Of a stretch of 64,000 nt of DNA, positions 15,987 through 24,305 are shown in pieces. The translations under genes were made by a program, and so were the position numbers. The notes below the pieces were generated by a model. That model did not search any database. It was not told the DNA's origin and worked only from the letters and a program-made list of their open reading frames with translations. Source of the DNA: JAWHTC01 sp032586155 (lineage in GTDB: Bacteria; Pseudomonadota; Alphaproteobacteria; Rhodobacterales; Rhodobacteraceae). The first letter of the stretch is position 1; each line of letters starts with the position of its first letter. Location: contig NZ_JAWHTC010000002.1 of the NCBI RefSeq assembly GCF_032586155.1, positions 372,001 through 436,000 on the forward strand, read 5' to 3'.

Positions 15987-17546
15987 TCATTTCTTGGTGA
16001 TCCGCCCATCGGTATAGGGCTCGTAGGGCGCATGCTCGGCCAGGTACTCCGCCGTCACATCCGCCAGGTCCGGGCCATAGTCATAGGCGTTCATCGCATC
16101 GCGGAACATCTTGTAGCCATCCCCACCACCACGGACATAATTGTTCGACACAACCCCATAGACCTTCTCCATATCCAACGGCGCACCACCGACCATAACA
16201 TCGCTCACCCGGCTGCCCGCCGGTTGGCTGGCGTCAAAGGCAAATGTGATACCAGCTACCTGAGGAAAGCGACCCGCCCCGTCCTCGTACTGGCTGACGC
16301 CATTTTCCAGCGCCTCCATCATCACCGCACCAGTAACTTGGAAAGTCGATAGAGTGTTCTGGAACGGCAGCACCGTCAGAACCTCACCCATGGTGATCTC
16401 ACCACCATCGATCGAAGCGCGAATACCACCACCATTCTGAATGGCGATCTCGATGCCCTGATCCTTGACGCGGGCCAGCATCGCATCGGCAATCAGGTTG
16501 CCCATGGTGCATTCCCCGGCCCGGCACGATCCCTTGGCACCGTCAATCGGCTCGGCCGCATCGGCCACCACGCGCTGACGGATTTCCTCCAGCGGCACGG
16601 CCAGCTCGGCCACCCGCGCCTTGGTTGCTGCGTCCTCGGCCACGCCCGCATCCATGATCAGCGGCTCACCCTTGGCTTCGACAATCTCGCCGGCATCATC
16701 GAAGGTAACGTTCAACTCGCCCAGGAACTTGCCATAGGCATAGGCCGACACGATGGCTGTCGATCCAACCATCGTCGGGTAGGGCCCCGCCGCCCGATCC
16801 GACGTATTCGACAACAGCGTGTTGGAATGCCCGCCGACAATCACATCCACCCCGGTCGTCTCGGCGGCCACGCGCTGATCCACACCATAGCCCGAGTGGC
16901 TCAGAACGATAATCTTGTTCACCCCCATCTCGGTCAGCTTATCGACCTCGCCCTGCACCGCCTGCGCCGGATCGGTAAAGGTGATATTCGGACCCGGGCT
17001 AGCCAATTCATCGGTGTCATGCGGCGTCAGGCCAATGAGGCCGAGTTTCTCGCCACCCCGCTCGATCACCGTCGATTTCGCCAGCTTACCCGCCAGCAAT
17101 TCCTCGCGGCTCACGTCTGCATTCGACATCAGCACCGGGAAGTTCACTGCGTCCATGAAGCCGCGCAGCACCTCGGGCCCGTCATCGAATTCGTGATTGC
17201 CCACGGTCATCGCGTCATAACCCAGCTTGTTCATGAACTCGGCCGCCACCTTGCCCTTGTAATAGGTATAAAACAGCGTGCCCTGGAACTGGTCACCGCC
17301 ATCCACCAGGATCGCGTTGTTTGTCCGGCTTCGCGCCTCGGACACGGCGGTGATCAACCGCGCGGTGCCGCCGAAACACTTGCCCTCGGCGTTGTTCTCC
17401 TCGCTGCAGCCGCTGTCATACTTGCTGATCGGCTCGAACCGGGCATGGAAATCGTTGGTGTGCAGGATGGTCAGGCTGTAATCCGCAGCCGCCGTACCCG
17501 CGCTCAGCGCCAGCGCGCCCGCTCCCATCAGAAATCGCATCATCAT
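15987..17546 (-). CDS. periplasmic bifunctional metallophosphatase/5'-nucleotidase
   Basis: The ATG at 17546 gives 519 residues beginning with a signal peptide (MMMRFLMGAGALALSAGTAAA). Mature motifs are ILHTNDFHARF and GGDQFQGT (metal site), GNHEFDDGPE, LSHSGYGVD and GGHSNTLL. The C-terminal 5'-nucleotidase domain carries QNGGGIRASI and NNYVRGGGDGY. It hydrolyses extracytoplasmic nucleotides for phosphate and nucleoside scavenging. Single gene; an upstream extension to 17594 lacks a sensible start. Confidence 0.9.
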   Translation of the reverse strand: MMMRFLMGAGALALSAGTAAADYSLTILHTNDFHARFEPISKYDSGCSEENNAEGKCFGGTARLITAVSEARSRTNNAILVDGGDQFQGTLFYTYYKGKVAAEFMNKLGYDAMTVGNHEFDDGPEVLRGFMDAVNFPVLMSNADVSREELLAGKLAKSTVIERGGEKLGLIGLTPHDTDELASPGPNITFTDPAQAVQGEVDKLTEMGVNKIIVLSHSGYGVDQRVAAETTGVDVIVGGHSNTLLSNTSDRAAGPYPTMVGSTAIVSAYAYGKFLGELNVTFDDAGEIVEAKGEPLIMDAGVAEDAATKARVAELAVPLEEIRQRVVADAAEPIDGAKGSCRAGECTMGNLIADAMLARVKDQGIEIAIQNGGGIRASIDGGEITMGEVLTVLPFQNTLSTFQVTGAVMMEALENGVSQYEDGAGRFPQVAGITFAFDASQPAGSRVSDVMVGGAPLDMEKVYGVVSNNYVRGGGDGYKMFRDAMNAYDYGPDLADVTAEYLAEHAPYEPYTDGRITKK

Positions 17547-17658
17547 TTTCAAATACCTCGCTTGTTGGAATCCCTGCTGCAATGCTGCACCCACCTCTGC
17601 CCCCCTGTCAAAGCCAATCCCGCTTGACCGCGCGGCAGAGCCGGGGCATCACGCCTCC

Positions 17659-17997
17659 ATGCTGATCTACAAGATTTTCCGCGCCCCCGAATGGGCCGAA
17701 CTGGAAAGCAACGGCGAAACCGCTGGGGCACCCATCGATATTTCTGACGGCTACATCCACTTCTCGACCGCCGAACAGGCCCGCGAGACCGCCGCCAAGC
17801 ATTTCACCCACGAGGACAATTTGATCCTCGCCGCGCTGGATGCCGACACATTGGGCGAGGCGCTGAAATGGGAACCCTCACGCGGCGGCGCGCTCTTCCC
17901 GCATCTCTACCGGCACCTCACCCTCGCGGATATCCTGTGGACCAAACCACTACCGCTTGGCTCCGACGGCCACGGTTTCCCGGAGGGCTTTGCATGA
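17659..17997 (+). CDS. DUF952 domain-containing protein
   Basis: This 112-residue protein matches DUF952: IYKIFRAPEWAELE at the start, DGYIHFSTAEQARETAAKHF, and HLYRHLTLADILWTKPL. Family members are small soluble proteins with an ADP-ribosyltransferase-like fold and no established role. Its TGA overlaps the ATG of pyrD (ATGA), so the two are co-transcribed. Confidence 0.88.
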   Translation: MLIYKIFRAPEWAELESNGETAGAPIDISDGYIHFSTAEQARETAAKHFTHEDNLILAALDADTLGEALKWEPSRGGALFPHLYRHLTLADILWTKPLPLGSDGHGFPEGFA

Positions 17998-19055
17998 CAA
18001 CCCTGATCGAACGCCTCGGCCTCACCGCCCTGCACCGGCTCGACCCGGAACGCTCGCACGATCTGGCCCACCTCGCCCTGCGGATGGGGTTCGGCCCGCG
18101 GTCAGCCCCCTACAGCTCGCCGCGCCTGCGCACCTCGCTCGCATCGCTCACCCTGCCCAACCCGGTCGGCCTTGCCGCCGGGTTCGACAAGAACGCCACC
18201 CTGTTGCAGCCCCTCTCACGTGCCGGGTTCGGCTTTGTCGAGGTCGGTGCCGCCACGCCGCGCCCGCAACCCGGCAACCCCAAACCCCGCCTGTTCCGTC
18301 TCAGTGCGGATCGTGCCGCGATCAACCGCTTCGGCTTCAACAACGACGGGATGGAGGCCATCGCCGCCCGCCTCGCCACCCGGCCCAAGGGCATGACCCT
18401 CGGCCTCAACCTCGGGGCCAACAAGGACAGCGCGGACCGTTCCGAGGATTTCGCCCGCGTCCTGGCCCATTGTGGCGCGCATGTGGATTTCGCCACCGTC
18501 AACGTCTCGTCCCCCAACACCGAATCTCTGCGCGACCTTCAGGGCGCCGAGGCACTGCGCGCCCTGCTCACTGGCGTGATTGAGGCCCGCGACTGGCTCA
18601 AACGCCCGATTCCGGTGTTCCTGAAAATCGCCCCCGACCTGAGCGACAACGAAATCGGCGACATCGCCGAGGTTGCCCAATCGGTGCAGATCGACGCCAT
18701 CATCGCCACCAACACCACGCTGTCCCGCGAGGGGCTGCGAAGCCCCAACCGTGATGAAAAAGGCGGCCTCTCCGGCGCCCCCCTGTTCGAACCCTCCACC
18801 CGCGTGCTGGCAAGGCTCTCGCAACTGACGGACGGCAGCATCCCAATCGTCGGCGTCGGCGGCATCTCGACCGCCGAACAGGCCTATGCCAAGATCTGCG
18901 CCGGTGCGTCAGCCGTACAACTCTACACCGCCCTGATCTATCACGGGCTATCCCTGACGTCGCAAATCACCCGTGGCCTTGATGCGCTGCTCGAACGCGA
19001 CGGCCATACTAACATCGCCCGTGCCGTGGGCTCCAAACGACAGGACTGGCTCTGA
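17994..19055 (+). CDS. pyrD: dihydroorotate dehydrogenase (quinone), class 2
   Basis: This 353-residue enzyme begins MTTLIERLGLTALHRLDPE, the amphipathic N-terminal helix that docks class 2 enzymes on the membrane. Motifs are NPVGLAAGFDKNA, NRFGFNNDGM, NVSSPNT with the catalytic Ser, and GVGGISTAEQAYAKICAGAS (FMN phosphate). It oxidises dihydroorotate to orotate with quinone, in pyrimidine synthesis. It overlaps DUF952 upstream and the ArsC-like gene downstream by one base. Confidence 0.95.
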   Translation: MTTLIERLGLTALHRLDPERSHDLAHLALRMGFGPRSAPYSSPRLRTSLASLTLPNPVGLAAGFDKNATLLQPLSRAGFGFVEVGAATPRPQPGNPKPRLFRLSADRAAINRFGFNNDGMEAIAARLATRPKGMTLGLNLGANKDSADRSEDFARVLAHCGAHVDFATVNVSSPNTESLRDLQGAEALRALLTGVIEARDWLKRPIPVFLKIAPDLSDNEIGDIAEVAQSVQIDAIIATNTTLSREGLRSPNRDEKGGLSGAPLFEPSTRVLARLSQLTDGSIPIVGVGGISTAEQAYAKICAGASAVQLYTALIYHGLSLTSQITRGLDALLERDGHTNIARAVGSKRQDWL

Positions 19056-19396
19056 TGCTTACCATCTGGCACAACCCCCGCTGCTCGAAATCCCGCCAAA
19101 CCCTGGCGCTGCTCGAAGAGAACGGCCACACACCCGAGGTGCGGCGCTATCTTGACGACGCCCCGACCGAGGCCGAGTTGCGCACAGCCGCTGCCGCCCT
19201 TGGCGTAGCTCCCATCGACATGATGCGCACCAAGGAAGCCGAGTTCAAAGCCGAAGGCCTGACCAAAGACAGCAACGACGACACGCTGTTCGCTGCCATG
19301 GCCCGCGTTCCCAAGCTGATCGAACGCCCAATGGTGTTCTCTGGCGACAAGGCCGCGATCGGTCGCCCACCCAAGGCGGTTCTCGACATTCTTTGA
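19055..19396 (+). CDS. ArsC/YffB-family thioredoxin-fold protein
   Basis: This 113-residue protein has the ArsC-like motif NPRCSKSRQTL with Cys10, and RPMVFSGDKAAIGRPP near the end. The family includes glutaredoxin-dependent arsenate reductases. Only the single N-terminal Cys is needed in that type, so arsenate reduction is possible, but no arsenic operon is present and its linkage to pyrD argues for caution. The start overlaps the pyrD stop (TGATG). Confidence 0.85.
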   Translation: MLTIWHNPRCSKSRQTLALLEENGHTPEVRRYLDDAPTEAELRTAAAALGVAPIDMMRTKEAEFKAEGLTKDSNDDTLFAAMARVPKLIERPMVFSGDKAAIGRPPKAVLDIL

Positions 19397-19404
19397 CGGG
19401 CGGA

Positions 19405-19497
19405 AGGGCCTTTCGAAAGGCCTTGGACACGCAAATTCGAATTTGCGTAAAAAAGCGCCTTCTAAGGCGCTTGGCTCAAGCCGTTTCGAAACGGCTT
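19405..19497. repeat. four tandem palindromes between convergent genes
   Basis: Four near-perfect palindromes of 20 bp are arrayed at 19405-19424, 19429-19448, 19453-19472 and 19478-19497, with centres 24, 24 and 25 bp apart. Arms: AGGGCCTT/AAGGCCTT, ACGCAAAT/ATTTGCGT (followed by six A), AAGCGCCTT/AAGGCGCTT and AAGCCGTT/AACGGCTT; three have TCGA centres. The array lies between the ArsC-like gene and the convergent transglycosylase gene and could terminate transcription from both sides. Confidence 0.85.
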
Positions 19498-19504
19498 CCC
19501 GCGC

Positions 19505-20755
19505 CTACCCCAACCGCTGCAGCAACGCCTTTGACGGCTCGCCCGTCACCGGCAAACCGTTGGCGGCTTCATAGGCCCGGATCGCGGTTTCGGTCTTCTT
19601 GCCAAACACCCCATCCGCGCCACCGGTATCATAACCGGCCACGGTCAGCCGCGATTGCAAGCGTTTGCGGTCGTTGATCGTCAACCCATAGCGATCCGGC
19701 CCGAAAGACCCTCGCAGTGGCCCCGCCCCTGCCAGCCGATCCGACAGATGCCCTACCGCGATCGCGTATTTCTCTGAATTGTTGTAGCGCAGGATCACGC
19801 TGAAATTCCTGAACACCAAAAAGGCCGGACCACTCAGCCCTGCTGGGATCAAAACAGACGCCGCCCCATGATCCGGCAGCCGTCCACCACCGGCGGCTTT
19901 CACCCCCAGCGCGGCCCAGTCGCCAACCGATTTCTTCACGCCACGCCCGGCCAGCCCGGCATTGAACCCGGAGGGTAGTTTTACCTCCAGCCCCCATTTG
20001 CCGCCCTTGCGCCAGCCCGAACGACCCAGATACGCCCCCGCCGAGGCCAGCGCATCCGTCGGATCCTCGCTCCAGATATCGCGCTGTCCGTCGCCACGGA
20101 AATCCACCGCGTAGGCCTCGAATGTGGTCGGGATAAACTGGGTATGCCCCATGGCCCCGGCCCAGCTTCCAACCATCCGCGACGGGCTCACATCGCCCCG
20201 CTGCAGGATTTTCAACGCCGCTACCAGTTGCTTTTCAAAGAACGACCCGCGTCGCCCCTCGTAAGCCAGGGTCGAAGTGGCCGAGATCACTGAAATGTCC
20301 CCGCGCCGCGCGCCGTATCGGCTCTCCACGCCCCAGATCGCGGCGACCACATTGGCGGGCACGCCGTAACGCCCCTCGACCTTGCCCAAGAGCGCCCGAC
20401 GCGCGCCAAAGGCCTCCCGCCCCTTCGCAACCCGCTCGTCCGAGGCCATGATCGCCAGGTAATCCTGCAAGGTCCGCGAAAACTCGGTCTGCTTGCGGTC
20501 GCGCTCGATCACGCCGGGAAGATACCCCGCTCCGCGAAACGCCGAATTGAGCGTTGCCACACTGATCCCTCGCGCCTCGGCCCGGGCCCGGAACGCGGCC
20601 ACCCACGCATCATAGCCCACATTCGGCGTGGGCCGCAGCTTGGGGTCCACCCGCGGCGCGGCCTGCCGAGTAGGCGACGGCAATCCGCCCCCCATGCAAC
20701 CCGACAACAATAGCGCCGCGCCCGATCCTGCCACCCATCGCCGTGTTACCTGCAT
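19505..20755 (-). CDS. lytic murein transglycosylase (MltB-type) lipoprotein with peptidoglycan-binding domain
   Basis: With the ATG at 20755 the protein has 416 residues and begins with a lipoprotein signal (QVTRRWVAGSGAALLLSGC). The SLT/MltB domain (about 45-320) carries the catalytic Glu in AIWGVESRYGARRGD and AGAMGHTQFIPTTF. The C-terminal PG_binding_1 domain (about 350-416) contains LTVAGYDTGGADGVFGKKTE. It cleaves peptidoglycan glycan strands to 1,6-anhydro ends in the periplasm. A GAGGGTAGGG stretch just upstream supports this start over one nine codons earlier. Confidence 0.92.
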   Translation of the reverse strand: MQVTRRWVAGSGAALLLSGCMGGGLPSPTRQAAPRVDPKLRPTPNVGYDAWVAAFRARAEARGISVATLNSAFRGAGYLPGVIERDRKQTEFSRTLQDYLAIMASDERVAKGREAFGARRALLGKVEGRYGVPANVVAAIWGVESRYGARRGDISVISATSTLAYEGRRGSFFEKQLVAALKILQRGDVSPSRMVGSWAGAMGHTQFIPTTFEAYAVDFRGDGQRDIWSEDPTDALASAGAYLGRSGWRKGGKWGLEVKLPSGFNAGLAGRGVKKSVGDWAALGVKAAGGGRLPDHGAASVLIPAGLSGPAFLVFRNFSVILRYNNSEKYAIAVGHLSDRLAGAGPLRGSFGPDRYGLTINDRKRLQSRLTVAGYDTGGADGVFGKKTETAIRAYEAANGLPVTGEPSKALLQRLG

Positions 20756-20847
20756 CGCCCTACCCTCACATGTCTGCCTCACATTGATTGTGGCGCAGCC
20801 CCCCGGCCCACATCAAGTCGGCATTTCCGCACTGGGCGGAAACCGGA

Positions 20848-22173
20848 CTATCTCTTGCGCGCCGACCGCTCCAGCGCCGGATAGCGCAACCCAAGGCTCA
20901 GCCCGCGCGCCAGTGACGAAATATGCAGCGCCAACCACAGCCCATGATTGCCAAACGGCTCGATCAGCAGCCACACTGCCAGTGAATAGATCACTGCTAC
21001 GACCATCATCATGTTGCGCATATCGGCCGTGCGCGTCGCGCCGATAAAGATTCCGTCAAACATGATCAGCGCCAACAACAGCGGCGGTGCGACGATCATC
21101 CACGGCAGGTAGGTCCGCGCCTCGGCCTGCACCTCGGGCGCTTTTGAGATCACGTCGATCATCATCGGACCGAACAACCAGAACACCAGCGAAAACAGGA
21201 TAGCGGTGATCCCACCCCACAGGCTGGTCAACAGCGCCCCGCGCCTGAGCCGCGCCACCGCCCCGGCCCCAAAGGCCTGCCCCACCAGCGTTTCGGCGGC
21301 AAAGGCGAACCCGTCCATCGCATAACCGGTGATGTGCAGGAATTGCAGCAACACCTGATTGGCCGCCAGTGTCACATCACCGAACTGACCGCCCAAAAGC
21401 AGGAAGGAGACAAAAATGGCCTGCAACAGCAGCGACCGGATCAGGATATCGGTATTCACCACCGCCATCCGTTTCAACCTTGCAGCTTCAAATACCCGCC
21501 CCCAATCGCGCCACAGGCGGGTGGCAAAGACATCCCGACACAGAAACAATCCCATCGCCAACCCGCTCCATTCCGCCAGAAAAGTTGCGAATGCCACACC
21601 TTCCACGCCCCAACCCAGCCCTAAAACGAACCACAGATCCAGAACCACGTTCAACCCGTTCATCCACAGCTGCAGGATCAGCACACCGCGGGTGCGCTCC
21701 AGCGCGATCAGCCACCCGGTAATCCCATAAAGCGCAATCGCCGCAGGCGCCGACCAGATGCGAATGACCATATAATCCCGCGCCAACCCCTCGACCTCGG
21801 CACTGGCCGGTGACACCGCAAAGGCCCCGGCAAACAGGGGCCAATGCAGTGCAATCAACACCAGCCCACCGCAAATTGCCACGATCAGCGACCGGGTCCA
21901 GAGCGCCGCCACCTCGGCTGCATTCCCGGCCCCATGTGCCTGACTGGTCAGGCCCGTTGTCCCCATCCGCAAGAACCCGAAAATCCAGTAGATCGCCGAC
22001 AAGACAATCGCCCCCACCCCCACGGCGGCAATCGGCGCGGCCTCGGGCATCTGCCCCACCACGCCGGTATCGACTGCCCCCAACAAAGGCACGGTGACAT
22101 TGGCCAACATGATCGGGATCGCGATTTTCAGCACCCGTTTATGGGTTACTTCGCGGACGGACCCATCCATCAC
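20848..22173 (-). CDS. MATE-family efflux transporter (DinF-like)
   Basis: This 441-residue protein has about 12 predicted membrane segments. The N-terminus is HKRVLKIAIPIMLANVTVPLLGAVDTGVVGQM, with the MATE GAVDT motif, and a mid-protein TAETLVGQAFGAG-like motif (FAAETLVGQAFGAG) starts the second half. It exports organic cations or drugs in exchange for H+ or Na+. It lies 2 bp downstream of the first thioesterase gene and is probably co-transcribed with it. Confidence 0.92.
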   Translation of the reverse strand: MMDGSVREVTHKRVLKIAIPIMLANVTVPLLGAVDTGVVGQMPEAAPIAAVGVGAIVLSAIYWIFGFLRMGTTGLTSQAHGAGNAAEVAALWTRSLIVAICGGLVLIALHWPLFAGAFAVSPASAEVEGLARDYMVIRIWSAPAAIALYGITGWLIALERTRGVLILQLWMNGLNVVLDLWFVLGLGWGVEGVAFATFLAEWSGLAMGLFLCRDVFATRLWRDWGRVFEAARLKRMAVVNTDILIRSLLLQAIFVSFLLLGGQFGDVTLAANQVLLQFLHITGYAMDGFAFAAETLVGQAFGAGAVARLRRGALLTSLWGGITAILFSLVFWLFGPMMIDVISKAPEVQAEARTYLPWMIVAPPLLLALIMFDGIFIGATRTADMRNMMMVVAVIYSLAVWLLIEPFGNHGLWLALHISSLARGLSLGLRYPALERSARKR

Positions 22174-22174
22174 C

Positions 22175-22684
22175 CTAGTCTTTGGCGCGCGGTGGCATCA
22201 GGAAATGCCCAGTCGCCTGGGCAAAAGCCCGGTCGCGATTGTCCTGCCACGCCTCGACATGCACGGATGCGTAGCGCCGACCCGACCTGTTCACCTGGGC
22301 GCGCGCATAGGCATCGCGCGGCTTGCCCGAGCGCAGGTAATCAATGGTAAAATCAATCGTCTTGGGCAAACGCGGCAAATGCCCCTGGATCAGCTCGTTC
22401 ATATCAAGCTCGCCGCGCTCCATCTCGTCCCAGATCACCGCCCAGCTCAACCCGATCACCGCCGCGACCTCGAGAAACCCAGAGATTGCCCCGCCATGCA
22501 GCGCTGGCAGCATCGGATTTCCGATGAGTTTGTCATCAAACGGCATCACCGCAGTCAGCTCATCCCCCCTCCGATCGAACTCGATCCCGAGGTAGTTGAT
22601 ATAGGGCACCCCGTGCACCAGCGCATTCAGCGCCGCATCACGGCGTTGCTTCACAACCTGGACCGGCTCGGGTTTCTGGCGCAT
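22175..22684 (-). CDS. PaaI-type hotdog thioesterase (I)
   Basis: This 169-residue hotdog protein starts at the ATG at 22684 (MRQKPEPVQVVKQRR), whose bases overlap the TGA of the next thioesterase gene. The family signature is PMLPALHGGAISGFLEVAAVIGL, with the substrate-binding region TIDFTIDYLRSGK. It probably cleaves acyl-CoA esters; the acyl group is unknown. It forms a unit with a second paralogue and the MATE pump. Confidence 0.88.
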   Translation of the reverse strand: MRQKPEPVQVVKQRRDAALNALVHGVPYINYLGIEFDRRGDELTAVMPFDDKLIGNPMLPALHGGAISGFLEVAAVIGLSWAVIWDEMERGELDMNELIQGHLPRLPKTIDFTIDYLRSGKPRDAYARAQVNRSGRRYASVHVEAWQDNRDRAFAQATGHFLMPPRAKD

Positions 22685-23106
22685 CACTTGATTCCCTGCA
22701 CTGTAAAGGCACCACTGGCCGTGGCGACGGGGCGGTCCTCGTCCTCGTCCACCGCCACGGCGCGGACAAAGGCCACCGACCTCGTAATATGGTAGCATTC
22801 CGCCCGCGTGGTGATCGCCTGGCCCGGCGTCGCAGGGCGCATGTAATCAATCCGCAGATCGATTGTTGCCGTCAGACTGGGCGAGGCCGGGTGGCTCATT
22901 GCCGCTGCGCCGCAACAGGTGTCCATCAGTGCCGATACCGCCCCGCCATGGATGACCCCGGTTTCCGGATCGCCCACGAAACGCTCATCATAGGGCATGA
23001 CAATTTCGGCCGTGCCATCGCCAATTTCGGTCAGGTTCATGCCCAGCTCCCGCGAATGCGGAATCGCCTGGATGAATTGCGCGGCTACTTTTGCTTTATC
23101 CACCAT
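22684..23106 (-). CDS. PaaI-type hotdog thioesterase (II)
   Basis: The ATG at 23106 (MVDKAKVAAQFIQAIPH) gives 140 residues. The signature is ETGVIHGGAVSALMDTCCGAA, followed by ATIDLRIDYMRPATPGQ. It is paralogous to the downstream thioesterase, and the tandem pair may act as a heteromer (inference). A longer frame to 23379 would enter the promoter region of the divergent merR gene and is rejected. Confidence 0.88.
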   Translation of the reverse strand: MVDKAKVAAQFIQAIPHSRELGMNLTEIGDGTAEIVMPYDERFVGDPETGVIHGGAVSALMDTCCGAAAMSHPASPSLTATIDLRIDYMRPATPGQAITTRAECYHITRSVAFVRAVAVDEDEDRPVATASGAFTVQGIK

Positions 23107-23317
23107 GCGGCATTCCCAACTTGCGCCCGTATTGCGGGTTTTCTTCTTTGAACAGGTATCCCAAAGCGCCGCAAGCATCGAAATAACCTTACGTCGCATC
23201 GTCCATCGCTCTTGATGCGCGCGCAGAAACGCCAATACTGCGCCGCAGAATAGCGCCCGCCTCTCCGGTTGCCCTTGCGGCACATAGGCAATACCATTTA
23301 CGCGCAAGGAGGGCGGA

Positions 23318-23746
23318 ATGTCCGGAATACGATTATCATTCAAGGAAATGTGCGAACGGTTCGACGTAACCCCGCGCACATTGCGCTATTACGAATATAT
23401 CGAATTGCTGGAACCCGAACGCGACGGCCGCTCCCGCTACTATAGCGAACGCGAAATAGAACGCATGATCCTGATCCTGCGGGGCCGCAAATGGGGGTTT
23501 CAACTCGAAGGCATCCGCCAATGGCTGCTGATCTACGAGGAAAACGGCTACCATGCCCGCAGGGCCTGGGTGAAATCCGCCAATGGTCAGCTTGAGGTCC
23601 TGCGTCAGCAAATGGCCGATCTGGAAGATGCCATCGATACCTTGGAGCAATCCCGCGACAACACCGCCAAATTGATTGAGACCGAGGAATCAGGTGGAGA
23701 TATTGGCAATGCTTGGCGCCCCGACCTGGATGAGCGGCCAAAATGA
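23318..23746 (+). CDS. MerR-family transcriptional regulator (I)
   Basis: This 142-residue regulator has an N-terminal MerR HTH (FKEMCERFDVTPRTLRYYEYIELL) and a C-terminal coiled-coil (about 85-130, LRQQMADLEDAIDTLEQ). There is no cysteine-rich metal site, in line with MerR regulators of acyl-CoA catabolism (LiuR type) rather than metal sensors. It has a strong AAGGAGGG ribosome site. It precedes a second MerR gene and the beta-oxidation operon. Confidence 0.9.
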   Translation: MSGIRLSFKEMCERFDVTPRTLRYYEYIELLEPERDGRSRYYSEREIERMILILRGRKWGFQLEGIRQWLLIYEENGYHARRAWVKSANGQLEVLRQQMADLEDAIDTLEQSRDNTAKLIETEESGGDIGNAWRPDLDERPK

Positions 23747-23759
23747 CGTGACGTTACGC

Positions 23760-23774
23760 TTACGTTAACGTCAA
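23760..23774. promoter_or_regulatory. candidate MerR operator (ACGTTAACGT palindrome)
   Basis: TTACGTTAACGTCAA contains the perfect palindrome ACGTTAACGT (23762-23771) in the gap between the two merR genes, with a partial ACGTTACG copy just before it. It resembles the operator type reported for LiuR-like MerR regulators in alphaproteobacteria. It would control the second merR gene and the operon behind it. Confidence 0.6.
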
Positions 23775-23839
23775 CTTTACTTGCATCGACACGTTTCCGT
23801 CGTAAATCTTGAGCATCCGTTCACAACGCTCAGGCTTAA

Positions 23840-24250
23840 ATGATGTCCGATTCCGACGACCTGATGACCATCCGCCAGATGTGCGACGCATTTGACGTGA
23901 CCCCGCGCACCCTGCGGTTCTATGAATCCAAGGAACTGATCTTTCCCAAGCGCGACGGTCAAAAACGGCTTTTCACCAAAAGCGACCGTGCCCGCCTGAA
24001 ACTGATCCTGCGCGGCAAGCGCTTCGGCTTCTCGCTCGAGGAAATCCGTCAGCTGCTCAACCTCTACCACATTGGCGATCAGCAACAGACCCAGTTGCAG
24101 CGCACCTTCGAGGTGGCACAGGAACGCCTGGCCGACATGGTGCACCAGCGCGACGAGTTGACTGAAGCGATCAGCGACTTCACCGAACAGCTGAACTGGC
24201 TGGAAAAGGTCATCACGTCGATGAAACAGGAAAACGACGCGGCTGAGTAA
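23840..24250 (+). CDS. MerR-family transcriptional regulator (II)
   Basis: This 136-residue protein has the HTH MTIRQMCDAFDVTPRTLRFYESKELI and a C-terminal dimerisation coiled-coil (about 75-130). It resembles the neighbouring MerR (shared DVTPRTLR and LILRGK motifs), so the two probably arose by duplication. It sits 55 bp upstream of the acyl-CoA dehydrogenase gene and is the likely local regulator. No metal-binding cysteines are visible. Confidence 0.9.
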   Translation: MMSDSDDLMTIRQMCDAFDVTPRTLRFYESKELIFPKRDGQKRLFTKSDRARLKLILRGKRFGFSLEEIRQLLNLYHIGDQQQTQLQRTFEVAQERLADMVHQRDELTEAISDFTEQLNWLEKVITSMKQENDAAE

Positions 24251-24305
24251 GCCCACGCTTTCCACGCCACAAGAACAACACCCACGCACCAACACGAGGT
24301 CCGAT

